Assembly (NCBI RefSeq): GCF_003352835.1
Contig: NZ_QLVD01000024.1
Span: forward strand, 42,534-106,533
Origin: Ornithinimicrobium murale
GTDB lineage: Bacteria; Actinomycetota; Actinomycetes; Actinomycetales; Dermatophilaceae
Reading direction: 5' to 3'
Length of the DNA: 64,000 bases
The position numbers were made by a program, and so were the translations under genes. A model generated the notes under the pieces. It saw only the letters and a list, made by a program, of their open reading frames with translations, ran no database searches and was not told where the DNA came from. The stretch's first letter is position 1. Every line of letters starts with the position of its first letter. Shown here piece by piece: positions 47,608 to 56,333 of the stretch.

Positions 47608-48210
47608 ATGTTCTCGAACCTGGACCTGGAGCGGATCGCCGCCGGCGAGGTCGACCTGGCGTTCCGGGTGTGGCGCCGGCCGATGCACACACCGGGCGGC
47701 CGTCAGCGCACCCGGGCTGGTGTCGTCGGCTTCACCGCGGTGGAGCCGGTCGACCCGGCGGACATCACGAGGGAGGAGGCGGCTCGGGCGGGTCGGACCC
47801 TGTCCGAGCTTGAGGCCTTCCTCGCCCGCAAGGACGGCACGGTCTATCGGATCGGTCTGCAGTTCCTCGGCCCGGACGAGCGGGTCGCGCTCCGGGAGCG
47901 TGACCAGCTGACCAGCAGTGAGCTGGGCGAGGTCGCCGAACAGCTCGCCGCCGTGGACAGACGGAGTTCCCGTGGCCCGTGGACCCGCCAGTTCCTGGAG
48001 CTCATCGAGGGGCGGCCGGCCGAGCTGGCCGAGACGATCGGCGCCTCGATCGGGTGGGAGCGGGCTCCCTTCAAGGCCAACGTGCGGCGACTCAAGGAGC
48101 TCGGACTGACCGAGAGCCTCCCGACCGGCTACCGACTCTCCCCGCGGGGGATGGCTGTGTTGGCGTCCCTGCGGAGGCACACGCCGGGGCGGGGTGGTCG
48201 CCGCTCGTGA
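47608..48210 (+). CDS. Hypothetical protein, ASCH-like N-terminus with C-terminal winged helix
   Basis: 200-aa protein. The N-terminal half (FSNLDLERIAAGEVDLAFRVWRRP) resembles the ASCH/PUA-like fold that binds nucleic acid or modified bases. The C-terminal third (ETIGASIGWERAPFKANVRRLKELGL) looks like a winged-helix segment. Both are pattern judgements. Start ATG 47608, with a GTG one codon upstream as an alternative. It converges on thrS with the repeat element between them. Confidence 0.65.
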   Translation: MFSNLDLERIAAGEVDLAFRVWRRPMHTPGGRQRTRAGVVGFTAVEPVDPADITREEAARAGRTLSELEAFLARKDGTVYRIGLQFLGPDERVALRERDQLTSSELGEVAEQLAAVDRRSSRGPWTRQFLELIEGRPAELAETIGASIGWERAPFKANVRRLKELGLTESLPTGYRLSPRGMAVLASLRRHTPGRGGRRS

Positions 48211-48214
48211 GAGA

Positions 48215-48318
48215 GCGGTCCGAACCTCCGCGGTCCGAACCTCCCCAAAGTTGTGTTCAGAGCGGTCCGAACCTCCCCAAAGTTGTGTTCAGAGCGGTCC
48301 GATCTTCCCCAAAAATGG
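48215..48318. repeat. Dispersed 32-bp-period repeat, locus 3 (between convergent genes)
   Basis: Cores reading CGGTCCGAACCTCC on the plus strand begin at 48215, 48231, 48263 and 48295. The last three are exactly 32 bp apart, and the full units share the spacer CCAAAGTTGTGTTCAGAG. It is the same sequence family as at 21.9 and 45.7 kb, here between the hypothetical gene and the thrS stop. Confidence 0.85.
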
Positions 48319-50301
48319 TTAGACCTGGGCGCGGCTGCGGACGGCGGCGGCGATCTCCTCGATCGCCTCGGCAATAGGCACCCCGTTCTTCTGGGAGCCG
48401 TCGCGGTAGCGGAAGGACACCGCGCCCGCGTCCCGGTCCTCGCCTCCGGCGATCAGGATGAACGGCACCTTCGACTTGCTCGCGTTGCGGATCTTCTTGG
48501 GGAAGCGGTCGTCCGACAGGTCGAGCTCCACCCGGATCCCGGCCGCGAGCAGCTGAGCCTCGACCTCCTTCAGGTAGCCGTCGAACTCCTCGGCGACAGG
48601 CACACCGAGCACCTGCACGGGCGCCAGCCACGGCGGGAACATCCCGGCATAGTGCTCCACGAGTACCCCGATGAACCGCTCGATGGAGCCGAACTTGGCC
48701 GAGTGGATCATGACCGGCTGCTGGCGGGTGCCGTCAGCAGCCGAGAACTCCAGCTCGAAGCGCTCGGGCTGGTTGAAGTCGTACTGGATGGTCGACATCT
48801 GCCAGGTGCGCCCGATCGCATCGCGTGCCTGGACCGAGATCTTGGGCCCGTAGTAGGCGGCGCCCCCAGGGTCGGCCACCAGGTCCAGCCCCGACTCGGT
48901 GGCCACCTGCTCCAGGATCGCCGTCGCCTCGGCCCACTGCTCCTCGGAGCCGATGAACTTGTCCTTCTTGTCCCCGTCGTCGCGGGTGGACAGCTCCAGG
49001 TAGTAGTCATCCAACCCGAAGTCGCTCAGCAGCTGGGTCACGAAGTTCAGCAGGTGCTTGATCTCACCGGGCGCCTGCTCACGGGTCACGTAGGAGTGGC
49101 TATCGTCCTGGGTGATCATCCGCACCCGGGTCAGCCCCTGCAGCACACCCGACTTCTCGTTGCGATAGACCGTCCCGAACTCGAAGAAGCGCAGGGGCAG
49201 CTCACGGTAGGAGCGGCCGCGGCTGCGGAAGATCAGGTTGTGCATCGGGCAGTTCATGGCCTTGATGCGGTAGGGCTGCCCGTCGTCGTCGATCGGCGGG
49301 AACATGCCCTCGGCGTAGTAGGGCAGGTGCCCGGAGGTGTGGAACAGCCCTTCCTTGGCGATGTGGGGCGTCCCGACGTACTGGAAGCCAGCGTCGATGT
49401 GGGCCTGTCGGACGTAGTCCTCCATCACCCGCTTGAGCACGCCGCCGCGCGGGTGGAAGACGGGCAGGCCGGGGCCGATCTCCTCGGGGAAGGAGTAGAG
49501 GTCCATCTCCGCCCCGAGCTTGCGGTGGTCGCGCCGCTCGGCCTCGGCGAGCCGCTCCAGATAGGCCTTCAGCTCGTCCTTGGACGGCCAGGCAGTGCCA
49601 TAGATCCGCTGCAGCTGAGGGTTCTTCTCCGACCCGCGCCAGTAGGCAGCGGCACTGCGCATGATCTTGAAGGCGTTGCCGATGATCTTGGTGTTCGGCA
49701 GGTGCGGGCCTCGGCAGAGATCACCCCAGACGGTCTCGCCGGTCCGGTCCCGGTTGTCGTAGATCGTCAGCTGACTGCCGCCGACCTCGACCGCCGCACC
49801 CTCGGCCGCGTCCTCGGCGGAGCCGCCCTTCAGCCCGATCAGCTCCAGCTTGTAGGGCTCACCGGCCAGCTCCTCGCGCGCTGCATCGTCGGAGACGTCG
49901 CGCCGGTGGAAGGTCTGTCCGGTGTTGATGATGCGCTGCATCACCTTCTCGAGCTTCTTCAGGTCCTCCGGGTGGAACGGCTCCGACACGTCGAAGTCGT
50001 AGTAGAAGCCGTCCCGGATCGGTGGACCGATCCCCAGTCGCGCCTCCGGGTTGACCTCCTGCACGGCCTGGGCCAGGACGTGCGCACAGGAGTGCCGCAG
50101 CACGTCGAGCCCGTCCGGCTCGCTGATCAGCACCGGCTCGACGACGTCCCCGTTAGCCACCTCGTGGGCCAGGTCGCGCAGCTCTCCACCGATCCTGGCC
50201 ACGACCACCTGCTTGTTGTCGGCGAACAGGTCGGCGGCGGTAGTGCCCTGATCGACCGATCGCTCGTTCCCGGCGATGGTGACGGTGATCTGGGCGGACA
50301 C
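48319..50301 (-). CDS. thrS: Threonyl-tRNA synthetase
   Basis: 660-aa class II synthetase. N-terminal TGS (about 1-65), editing domain with the HHxxxH-like zinc/editing motifs, catalytic core with [13 protein letters not shown] and MNCPMHN (zinc Cys), and the anticodon-binding C-terminus ([35 protein letters not shown]). TAA stop. Start is a GTG facing the divergent siderophore-interacting protein. Confidence 0.97.
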   Translation of the reverse strand: MSAQITVTIAGNERSVDQGTTAADLFADNKQVVVARIGGELRDLAHEVANGDVVEPVLISEPDGLDVLRHSCAHVLAQAVQEVNPEARLGIGPPIRDGFYYDFDVSEPFHPEDLKKLEKVMQRIINTGQTFHRRDVSDDAAREELAGEPYKLELIGLKGGSAEDAAEGAAVEVGGSQLTIYDNRDRTGETVWGDLCRGPHLPNTKIIGNAFKIMRSAAAYWRGSEKNPQLQRIYGTAWPSKDELKAYLERLAEAERRDHRKLGAEMDLYSFPEEIGPGLPVFHPRGGVLKRVMEDYVRQAHIDAGFQYVGTPHIAKEGLFHTSGHLPYYAEGMFPPIDDDGQPYRIKAMNCPMHNLIFRSRGRSYRELPLRFFEFGTVYRNEKSGVLQGLTRVRMITQDDSHSYVTREQAPGEIKHLLNFVTQLLSDFGLDDYYLELSTRDDGDKKDKFIGSEEQWAEATAILEQVATESGLDLVADPGGAAYYGPKISVQARDAIGRTWQMSTIQYDFNQPERFELEFSAADGTRQQPVMIHSAKFGSIERFIGVLVEHYAGMFPPWLAPVQVLGVPVAEEFDGYLKEVEAQLLAAGIRVELDLSDDRFPKKIRNASKSKVPFILIAGGEDRDAGAVSFRYRDGSQKNGVPIAEAIEEIAAAVRSRAQV

Positions 50302-50329
50302 GGTGGCTCCTCGGAGTCGGTGGCGATGG

Positions 50330-50348
50330 CAGTCGCGGAGCGCGACTG
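50330..50348. other. Perfect inverted repeat in the thrS divergent promoter region
   Basis: CAGTCGC-GGAGC-GCGACTG, a 7-bp perfect stem, lies 29 bp before thrS and 16 bp before the SIP gene. Could be an operator or a 5'-UTR hairpin; no function is assigned. Confidence 0.4.
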
Positions 50349-50363
50349 TGCAAGCCTAATGGG

Positions 50364-51179
50364 GTGAGTAAGCCGAATCGTCCACCCCGCCCCCAGACGG
50401 TCCTGACCGTCCAGTCCTCGGAGTGGGTCTCCCCCACGACCGTCCGGGTCGTCGCGGGAGGTGAGGGGTTCTCTGGCCTCAACCTGAACGAGTTCACCGA
50501 CGCCTACGTCAAGCTGCTCTTCGTCAAGCCCGAGCTGGGCCTGACTCCGCCGTATGACGAGGCGCACCTCCGCGAGCACCTCGCCCCGGAGGACCAGCCG
50601 GTTCGGCGCACCTACACCCTGCGGTGGGTCGACCGGGAGCGCGAGCAGGTCGCCATCGACTTCGTGGTGCACGGTGACGAGGGGATCGCTGCGCCCTGGG
50701 CGCGAGAGGCCCAACCGGGCGACCAGTTCGTCGTGTCCGGCGCTGGCGGCGGCTACGCCCCCGACCCCACCGCCGACTGGCACCTGTTCATCGGCGACGA
50801 GTCGGCCCTGCCGGCCATCGCCGCGGCCCTGGAGGCCCTGCCGGACCAGGCCCGTGGGATCGCCTACCTCCAGGTCACCGAGGACTCGGGGCGGATCGAG
50901 CTCGAGGCGCCCGAGGGCATCCACCTGGAGTGGTTGACCGGCGGCGCCCACCTGACCAGCCTCCTGGCCGATGCGGCAGCTGCCGGCCCGTGGCCCGAGG
51001 GCCGGGTGCAGGTCTTCGCCCACGGCGAGCGCGAGTCGATCAAGGCGGTGCGCGCCCTGCTGAAGGAGCGGGCCGTGCCCCGGGAGGATCTGTCCCTGTC
51101 GGGCTACTGGGCCTATGGGCGCACCGAGGACCGTTTCCAGGCCGAGAAGCGCGAGCCGGTCGGCCAGATCCCGGACTGA
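50364..51179 (+). CDS. Siderophore-interacting protein (FAD-dependent ferric reductase-like)
   Basis: 271-aa SIP family flavoprotein. RRTYTLRWVDRE is the FAD-binding RxYTxR motif, FVVHGDEGIAAPWAREAQPGD follows, and the NAD(P)H-domain stretch is LFIGDESALPAIAAALEAL, with a final SGYWAYGRTE. It should reduce ferric siderophores in the cytosol. GTG start. Confidence 0.92.
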   Translation: MSKPNRPPRPQTVLTVQSSEWVSPTTVRVVAGGEGFSGLNLNEFTDAYVKLLFVKPELGLTPPYDEAHLREHLAPEDQPVRRTYTLRWVDREREQVAIDFVVHGDEGIAAPWAREAQPGDQFVVSGAGGGYAPDPTADWHLFIGDESALPAIAAALEALPDQARGIAYLQVTEDSGRIELEAPEGIHLEWLTGGAHLTSLLADAAAAGPWPEGRVQVFAHGERESIKAVRALLKERAVPREDLSLSGYWAYGRTEDRFQAEKREPVGQIPD

Positions 51180-51181
51180 GT

Positions 51182-51748
51182 ATGGCTGGGCACGTCGAGG
51201 TGATCTGCGGGCCGATGTTCGCGGGCAAGTCCGAGGAGCTCCTCCGGCGGGTCCGTCGCGCGCGGCTGGCGGGCCTCGACGTCGAGGTGATCAACCACGA
51301 CCTGGACGAACGGCACGGCACCGGTCAGGTGGCCGCACACTCCGGAGCCAGGCTCGAGGCCCGCACCGCCTCCGACGTTGCTGGCCTCCGCAGAGTCCTC
51401 GGTGACCGTTCCCCCGACATCGTGGCCATCGACGAGGCCCAGTTCTTCGGCCCCGACCTCGTCGGTGTGGTCGACGAGCTGGCCGCCCGGGGCGCGACGG
51501 TCATCGTGGCGGGACTGTCGGTCACCTTCGACGGCCGACCGTTCGAGCCGCTGCCCACGCTGATGGCGACGGCCGAGATCGTCACCCGGCTGACCGCCGT
51601 GTGCTCGGTGTGCGGCGCCGAGGCGTCCTTCCACCAGCGCACAGACCCTCGGACGGCCCACGACGCCTTGACGACGGCGGCAGAGCACGTGGGCGGGACC
51701 GAGACCTATCAGGCTCGCTGCCGACACCACCTCCAGGTGGCGCGCTGA
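51182..51748 (+). CDS. tdk: Thymidine kinase
   Basis: 188-aa type II thymidine kinase. P-loop GPMFAGKSEELLRR, DEAQFF Walker B, the lasso region FDGRPFEP, and zinc-ligand candidates C-S-V-C and C-R-H-H. Start ATG 51182 is 2 bp after the SIP stop. Confidence 0.93.
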   Translation: MAGHVEVICGPMFAGKSEELLRRVRRARLAGLDVEVINHDLDERHGTGQVAAHSGARLEARTASDVAGLRRVLGDRSPDIVAIDEAQFFGPDLVGVVDELAARGATVIVAGLSVTFDGRPFEPLPTLMATAEIVTRLTAVCSVCGAEASFHQRTDPRTAHDALTTAAEHVGGTETYQARCRHHLQVAR

Positions 51749-51813
51749 GCGCAGAGGTGCCCCTCGGCATACCCGACCTGTTCCCCCTTGCCCTTTCCAA
51801 TATATAGCGCACC

Positions 51814-51838
51814 GGGGGCCTTGCCGCAAGCGGCTTCC
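51814..51838 (+). promoter_or_regulatory. Rifamycin-associated element-like inverted repeat
   Basis: GGGGGCCTTGCCGCAAGCGG is centred on the palindromic core CTTGCCGCAAG (51820-51830). It resembles the RAE that precedes rifamycin-inducible genes, including helR, in Streptomyces (consensus as I remember it: G-rich arm, CTTGC...GCAAG, C-rich arm). An AT-rich stretch AATATATAG lies just upstream (51799-51807) and could be a -10 region. Confidence 0.6.
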
Positions 51839-51957
51839 TGCGGTCACACTTGACGTCTCACGAGCACAGAACCGCAGGTCACAGGGGGTTGGAGCCACAC
51901 CTGCCGGAGCCTCGTGACGCACCCGTGACCGTCTTCTCCCTGGGAGCTGATGCCTGC

Positions 51958-54120
51958 ATGACCGACCAGAGCACCGCCGCCTTCGCCCTTCCCGACACGC
52001 TCGTCGCCAAGCGCGACCCCGCCCTGATCGCCGCTGACGTGCAGCACTTCGCCGTCATCGCCGCCGCCCAGGCCGCGCAGATCGCCGAGCTCACCTCCCG
52101 GCTCGATGCCGCGCGCCGGGCGCCCGGTGGCTCGGGGCAGGCCGCCCTGGACCGTGACCTGGAGATCCACCGGCTCACCACGCAGCTGCGCCTGCTGCAC
52201 CGCTTCGGACTCGACCTGTGCCTGGGCCGGGTCGTGCGCGCCGAGGAGCCCGAGCCCATCTATATCGGTCGCACCGGCCTCACCGGCCCGGACGGTGATC
52301 GCCTCCTGATCGACTGGCGTGCTCCAGCGGCGGAACCCTTCTTCGGCGCCACGCACGCCGACCCGATGGGTCTGGTCAGCCGCCGCCGCTATCGCTGGAC
52401 GAGGGACGGCCGGGTGAGCGACTACTGGGACGAGGTGTTCACCGCCGACGGGCTGCAGGGCCACGCGGCTCTCGATGACCAGTCGGCCTTCATCGCCACC
52501 CTCGGCACGAGCCGGTCGCCGAGGATGCGGGACGTGCTGAGCACGATCCAGTCCGACCAGGACGCGATCATCCGCGCCGGCTCGCGCGGGGCGCTCGTGG
52601 TCGATGGTGGGCCGGGCACCGGCAAGACCGTGGTGGCCCTGCACCGCACGGCCTACCTGCTGTATGCCGACCCGCGCCTCGGTCACCAGCGCGGCGGTGT
52701 GCTCTTCGTCGGGCCGCACGAGCCCTACCTGGACTATGTGGGCGATGTGCTCCCCAGCCTGGGCGAGGAGGGTGTGCAGACGGTCACCCTGCGGGACCTG
52801 CTCCCCGAGGGCGCCTCGGCCGCCCCGGAGACTGACTCCGAGGCAGCACGGCTGAAGTCCTCGGCAGAGCTGGTCGGGGCGATCGAGCCGGCCGTGCGGT
52901 TCTACGAGGAGCCGCCGGGCACGGCGACACACCTCGAGGTGGACGGCGTCCCCCTCCGGGTCCGCGCTGAGGACTGGGCCGAGGCCTTCTCATCCGCAGA
53001 GCCGGGCACGCCCCACAACGAGGCACGCGAACAGGTGTGGGAGTCGCTCGTGCAGATCCTGCTGGACGGCGTCGAGGTCGACGAGGAGGACGAGGGCTTC
53101 GTCGAGGCCGACCTGCGCCGCGCCCTGGCCGAGCACGAGGATCTCACCTCGGTCTTCAACGGTGCCTGGCCGCTGCTGGAGCCCGAGGACGTCGTCGCTG
53201 ACCTGTGGTCGGTGCCGGCCTTCCTGCGCCTGGCAGCTCCCTGGCTCTCCTCCGACGATGTCCAGCGCCTGCAGCGCGAGGACCCTGCGGCGTGGACCGT
53301 CTCGGACCTGCCACTGCTGGACGCCGCGCGCCAGCGGATCGGTGATCCGGGCGCCGCCAGGCGCCGGCTCCGGCAGCAGGAGGCGGCGGCACAGGAGCGG
53401 GCCCGCCTGGACGAGGTCATCGACCAGATGTTGGAGGCTGACAACATCGGGGGGCTGGGCCAGCAGCTGCGCCACCAGGACCTGCAGGACAAACTGCTCG
53501 ATCAGGCGGCGCTGCCGAGCGTGGACCCGGACCGGTTGGCCGGCCCGTTCGCGCACATCGTGGTCGACGAGGCCCAGGAGCTCACCGACGCGCAGTGGCA
53601 GATGCTGCTGAGCCGCTGTCCCTCCCGCAGCCTGACGATCGTCGGTGACCGGGCCCAGGCGCGGCACGGTTTCACCGAGTCGTGGCAGGAGCGGTTGGAG
53701 CGGGTCGGCCTGGACCGGGTCGAGATCGCCTCCCTGACCCTCAACTACCGCACGCCGCAGGAGGTGATGACGCAGGCCGAGCCGGTCATCCGGGCGGCCA
53801 TCCCCGATGCCAACGTGCCCACCTCGGTGCGGGAGGGCGGCATACCGGTGCACCACGGGTCCCGCACCGAGCTGGACGAGATCCTGACGGTCTGGTTGAC
53901 CGAGCACGAGGAGGGCACGGCCTGTGTCATCACGACCGAGCCCGTCGTCGTGCCCGACCGGGTCCGGTCGCTGACGCCGGCGCTGGCCAAGGGGCTGGAG
54001 TTCGACCTCGTGGTCCTGCTCGACCCGCAGGAGTTCGGCACCGGCATCGAGGGGGCCGTCGACCGCTACGTGGCGATGACCCGGGCGACCCAGCAGCTGG
54101 TCGTCCTGACCAGCTCCTGA
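51958..54120 (+). CDS. helR: RNA polymerase recycling helicase HelR
   Basis: 720-aa superfamily 1 motor of the HelD class. Walker A is VVDGGPGTGKTVVALHR; DEAQELTDAQWQMLL, GDRAQARHG and FVAMTRATQ-like (RYVAMTRATQQL) are the later helicase motifs. The N-terminal part IADVQHFAVIAAAQ with RAPGGSGQAALDRDLEIHR is typical of HelR, which pushes rifamycin off stalled RNA polymerase. ATG 51958 starts the conserved region; upstream in-frame sequence overlaps the RAE-like site and is not conserved. Confidence 0.9.
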   Translation: MTDQSTAAFALPDTLVAKRDPALIAADVQHFAVIAAAQAAQIAELTSRLDAARRAPGGSGQAALDRDLEIHRLTTQLRLLHRFGLDLCLGRVVRAEEPEPIYIGRTGLTGPDGDRLLIDWRAPAAEPFFGATHADPMGLVSRRRYRWTRDGRVSDYWDEVFTADGLQGHAALDDQSAFIATLGTSRSPRMRDVLSTIQSDQDAIIRAGSRGALVVDGGPGTGKTVVALHRTAYLLYADPRLGHQRGGVLFVGPHEPYLDYVGDVLPSLGEEGVQTVTLRDLLPEGASAAPETDSEAARLKSSAELVGAIEPAVRFYEEPPGTATHLEVDGVPLRVRAEDWAEAFSSAEPGTPHNEAREQVWESLVQILLDGVEVDEEDEGFVEADLRRALAEHEDLTSVFNGAWPLLEPEDVVADLWSVPAFLRLAAPWLSSDDVQRLQREDPAAWTVSDLPLLDAARQRIGDPGAARRRLRQQEAAAQERARLDEVIDQMLEADNIGGLGQQLRHQDLQDKLLDQAALPSVDPDRLAGPFAHIVVDEAQELTDAQWQMLLSRCPSRSLTIVGDRAQARHGFTESWQERLERVGLDRVEIASLTLNYRTPQEVMTQAEPVIRAAIPDANVPTSVREGGIPVHHGSRTELDEILTVWLTEHEEGTACVITTEPVVVPDRVRSLTPALAKGLEFDLVVLLDPQEFGTGIEGAVDRYVAMTRATQQLVVLTSS

Positions 54121-54172
54121 TCGGCCCACCTGCGGCGTCAGCGCGCCGTGGGAGCTCGGGCGCGCAGGGCTC

Positions 54173-54583
54173 TCAGGCGCTGTCCGCGGGCAGGAGCTCG
54201 TCGACGAGCCCCTGGATGCGTCGCCTGATCTCGTCGCGGATCGGGCGGACCGCCTCGAGGCCCTGGCCGGCCGGGTCGTCCAGTTCCCAGTCCTCATAGC
54301 GTTTGCCGGGGAAGATCGGGCAGGCGTCACCGCACCCCATGGTGATCACCACGTCGGAGGCCTGCACGGCCTCGGTGGTCAGGACCGTGGGGTGGTTGGC
54401 GCTGATGTCGATGCCGTCCTCGGCCATGGCCTCGACTGCAACCGGGTTGATGGCCTCACCGGGCGCGGATCCGGCGGAGCGGACCTCGATCCGGCCGCCA
54501 CCCAGGTGGTGCAGGTAGCCGGCCGCCATCTGGGAGCGGCCGGCGTTGTGGACACAGACGAACAGGACGCTGGGTGTGCTCAC
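54173..54583 (-). CDS. arsC: Arsenate reductase (LMW-PTPase type)
   Basis: 136-aa thiol-linked arsenate reductase. P-loop CVHNAGRSQ with nucleophile Cys10, a second loop MGCGDACPIFPGKRYEDWELDDPAG containing the two Cys used in the disulfide cascade or mycothiol coupling. GTG start. It follows a second arsC-like gene and acr3 in the same operon. Confidence 0.93.
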   Translation of the reverse strand: MSTPSVLFVCVHNAGRSQMAAGYLHHLGGGRIEVRSAGSAPGEAINPVAVEAMAEDGIDISANHPTVLTTEAVQASDVVITMGCGDACPIFPGKRYEDWELDDPAGQGLEAVRPIRDEIRRRIQGLVDELLPADSA

Positions 54584-54610
54584 TTCAGTCTCCTTGTGGG
54601 CGTTGGGTGA

Positions 54611-55258
54611 TCAGAGGTCGAGGTCACGCAGCAGGGAGGTGACGCGCTGCTGGACATCGTCGCGGATGTCGCGGACCACCTCGAGTGGCTGCCCGGCCGG
54701 GTCGGCCACGTCCCAGTCGAGGTAGCGCTTCCCGGGCAGGATCGGGCAGGCGTCGCCACAGCCCATGGTGATGATGACGTCGGCTGCGCGAACTACGTCC
54801 CCGGAGAGTGGTTTGGGATACGCGTCGGTGAGGGTGATGCCCCGTTCGGCCAGCACCTCGACGACGGCTGGGTTCAGCTCCCCCGTCGGTTGAGACCCCG
54901 CCGAGCGCACGTGCACCTTGCCTGGTGCCAGGTGGGCGGCCAGGGCCGCCGCGAGCTGCGAACGACCAGCGTTGTGCACACACACGAACAGCAGCTCGGG
55001 GACGGTCTTGGCGAGGTGTCCCTCGGCCTGGGCTGCGGCTGTGAGGCGCTCGCGGGCGAGCTTGCTCACCAGCACGGGCAGGAAGTCGTGGACGGTGGAG
55101 ACGGCGGCCAGCTCACGGTGCGCGGTGTCAACCGCCTCCTCGACCTGGTCGGGAGCAAACACGCCCTCGAATCGGTAGGTCAGGTCCTCGACGATGGACG
55201 CCACCTGCGTGCGCGCGGTGGCCGGGCCGGGCTCAGTGTGCTGTCGGGGCTGGAACAT
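54611..55258 (-). CDS. Arsenate reductase with N-terminal helical domain
   Basis: 215-aa protein. The C-terminal part (from about 88) is a complete ArsC of the LMW-PTPase type (CVHNAGRSQ, MGCGDACPILPGKRYLDWDV). The N-terminal 80 residues form a helical domain (IVEDLTYRFEGVFAPDQVEEAVD), probably the three-helix DUF3562-type module common in actinobacterial ArsC proteins. The start overlaps the acr3 stop by 26 bp. Confidence 0.88.
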   Translation of the reverse strand: MFQPRQHTEPGPATARTQVASIVEDLTYRFEGVFAPDQVEEAVDTAHRELAAVSTVHDFLPVLVSKLARERLTAAAQAEGHLAKTVPELLFVCVHNAGRSQLAAALAAHLAPGKVHVRSAGSQPTGELNPAVVEVLAERGITLTDAYPKPLSGDVVRAADVIITMGCGDACPILPGKRYLDWDVADPAGQPLEVVRDIRDDVQQRVTSLLRDLDL

Positions 55259-56333
55259 GGGACTCCTCCTGGTGTGGGAAGCGGTCGCGGAGCGCGAGGG
55301 AGACATAGACGAGGCCCACGAGGACCGGAACCTCGATGAGCGGTCCGACGACGCCGGCCAGGGCCTGGCCGGACGTGACGCCGAAGGTGGCGATGGCCAC
55401 CGCGATGGCCAGCTCGAAGTTGTTGCCGGCCGCGGTGAACGCCAGCGTGGTGGTGCGTTCGTAGGACAGACCAAGGCCCTTCCCGACGGCGAAACCCACG
55501 CCCCACATCAGGGCGAAGTAGAGCAGCAGCGGCACCGCGATCCGGGCGACGTCCCAGGGCCGGGAGGTGATCTGATCCCCCTGCAGGGCGAACAGCAGCA
55601 CGATGGTGAACAGCAACCCCCGCAGCGTCCACGGGCCGATGCGGGGCAGGAAGGTCTCCTCATACCAGGCACGACCCCGTGCGCGCTCTCCCCAGACGCG
55701 GGAGGCCCAGCCTGCCACGAGGGGAATGCCCAGGAAGATCAGGACCGACTTGGCGATCTGCCAGGCACTGACGTCCAGGGTGGCCTGGGACAGGCCGAGC
55801 CAGCCAGGCAGGACCGAGAGGTAGAACCAGCCGAGTGCCGCGAAGGCGACGACCTGGAAGACGGAGTTGATGGCGACCAGCACCGCTGCGGCCTCGCGGT
55901 CACCGCAGGCCAGGTCGTTCCAGATGATCACCATCGCGATGCACCGCGCCAGGCCGATGATGATCAGGCCGGTGCGGTATTCCGGCAGGTCGGCCAGAAA
56001 GATCCAGGCCAGGGCGAACATCAGGGCCGGGCCAATGATCCAGTTCAGCAGCAGCGAGCTGCTCAGCAGGCGCCGGTCCGCGGCGACCGTGCCGACCCGG
56101 TCGTAGCGGACCTTGGCCAGCACGGGGTACATCATGACCAGCAGACCCAGGGCGATAGGTAGCGAGATGCCGTCGATCTCGACCGCGCCCAGCCAGCCCC
56201 CCAGACCGGGGACGAGCCGGCCCAGCAACAGGCCGGCCACCATCGCCGCCCCGATCCACACCGGCAGATACTTGTCCGTCGTGGACAGCCGGACCTGTGA
56301 AGTGCCAGCTGGACGGGTTGCCTGGCTGGTCAC
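55233..56333 (-). CDS. acr3: ACR3-type arsenite efflux transporter
   Basis: 366-aa transporter of about ten helices. The conserved Cys in ARCIAMVIIWNDLACGD marks the metalloid-transport site of the ACR3 family, and LTFTAAGNNFELAIAVA is another signature. It expels As(III). GTG start overlaps the oxidoreductase stop. Confidence 0.95.
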   Translation of the reverse strand: MTSQATRPAGTSQVRLSTTDKYLPVWIGAAMVAGLLLGRLVPGLGGWLGAVEIDGISLPIALGLLVMMYPVLAKVRYDRVGTVAADRRLLSSSLLLNWIIGPALMFALAWIFLADLPEYRTGLIIIGLARCIAMVIIWNDLACGDREAAAVLVAINSVFQVVAFAALGWFYLSVLPGWLGLSQATLDVSAWQIAKSVLIFLGIPLVAGWASRVWGERARGRAWYEETFLPRIGPWTLRGLLFTIVLLFALQGDQITSRPWDVARIAVPLLLYFALMWGVGFAVGKGLGLSYERTTTLAFTAAGNNFELAIAVAIATFGVTSGQALAGVVGPLIEVPVLVGLVYVSLALRDRFPHQEESHVPAPTAH

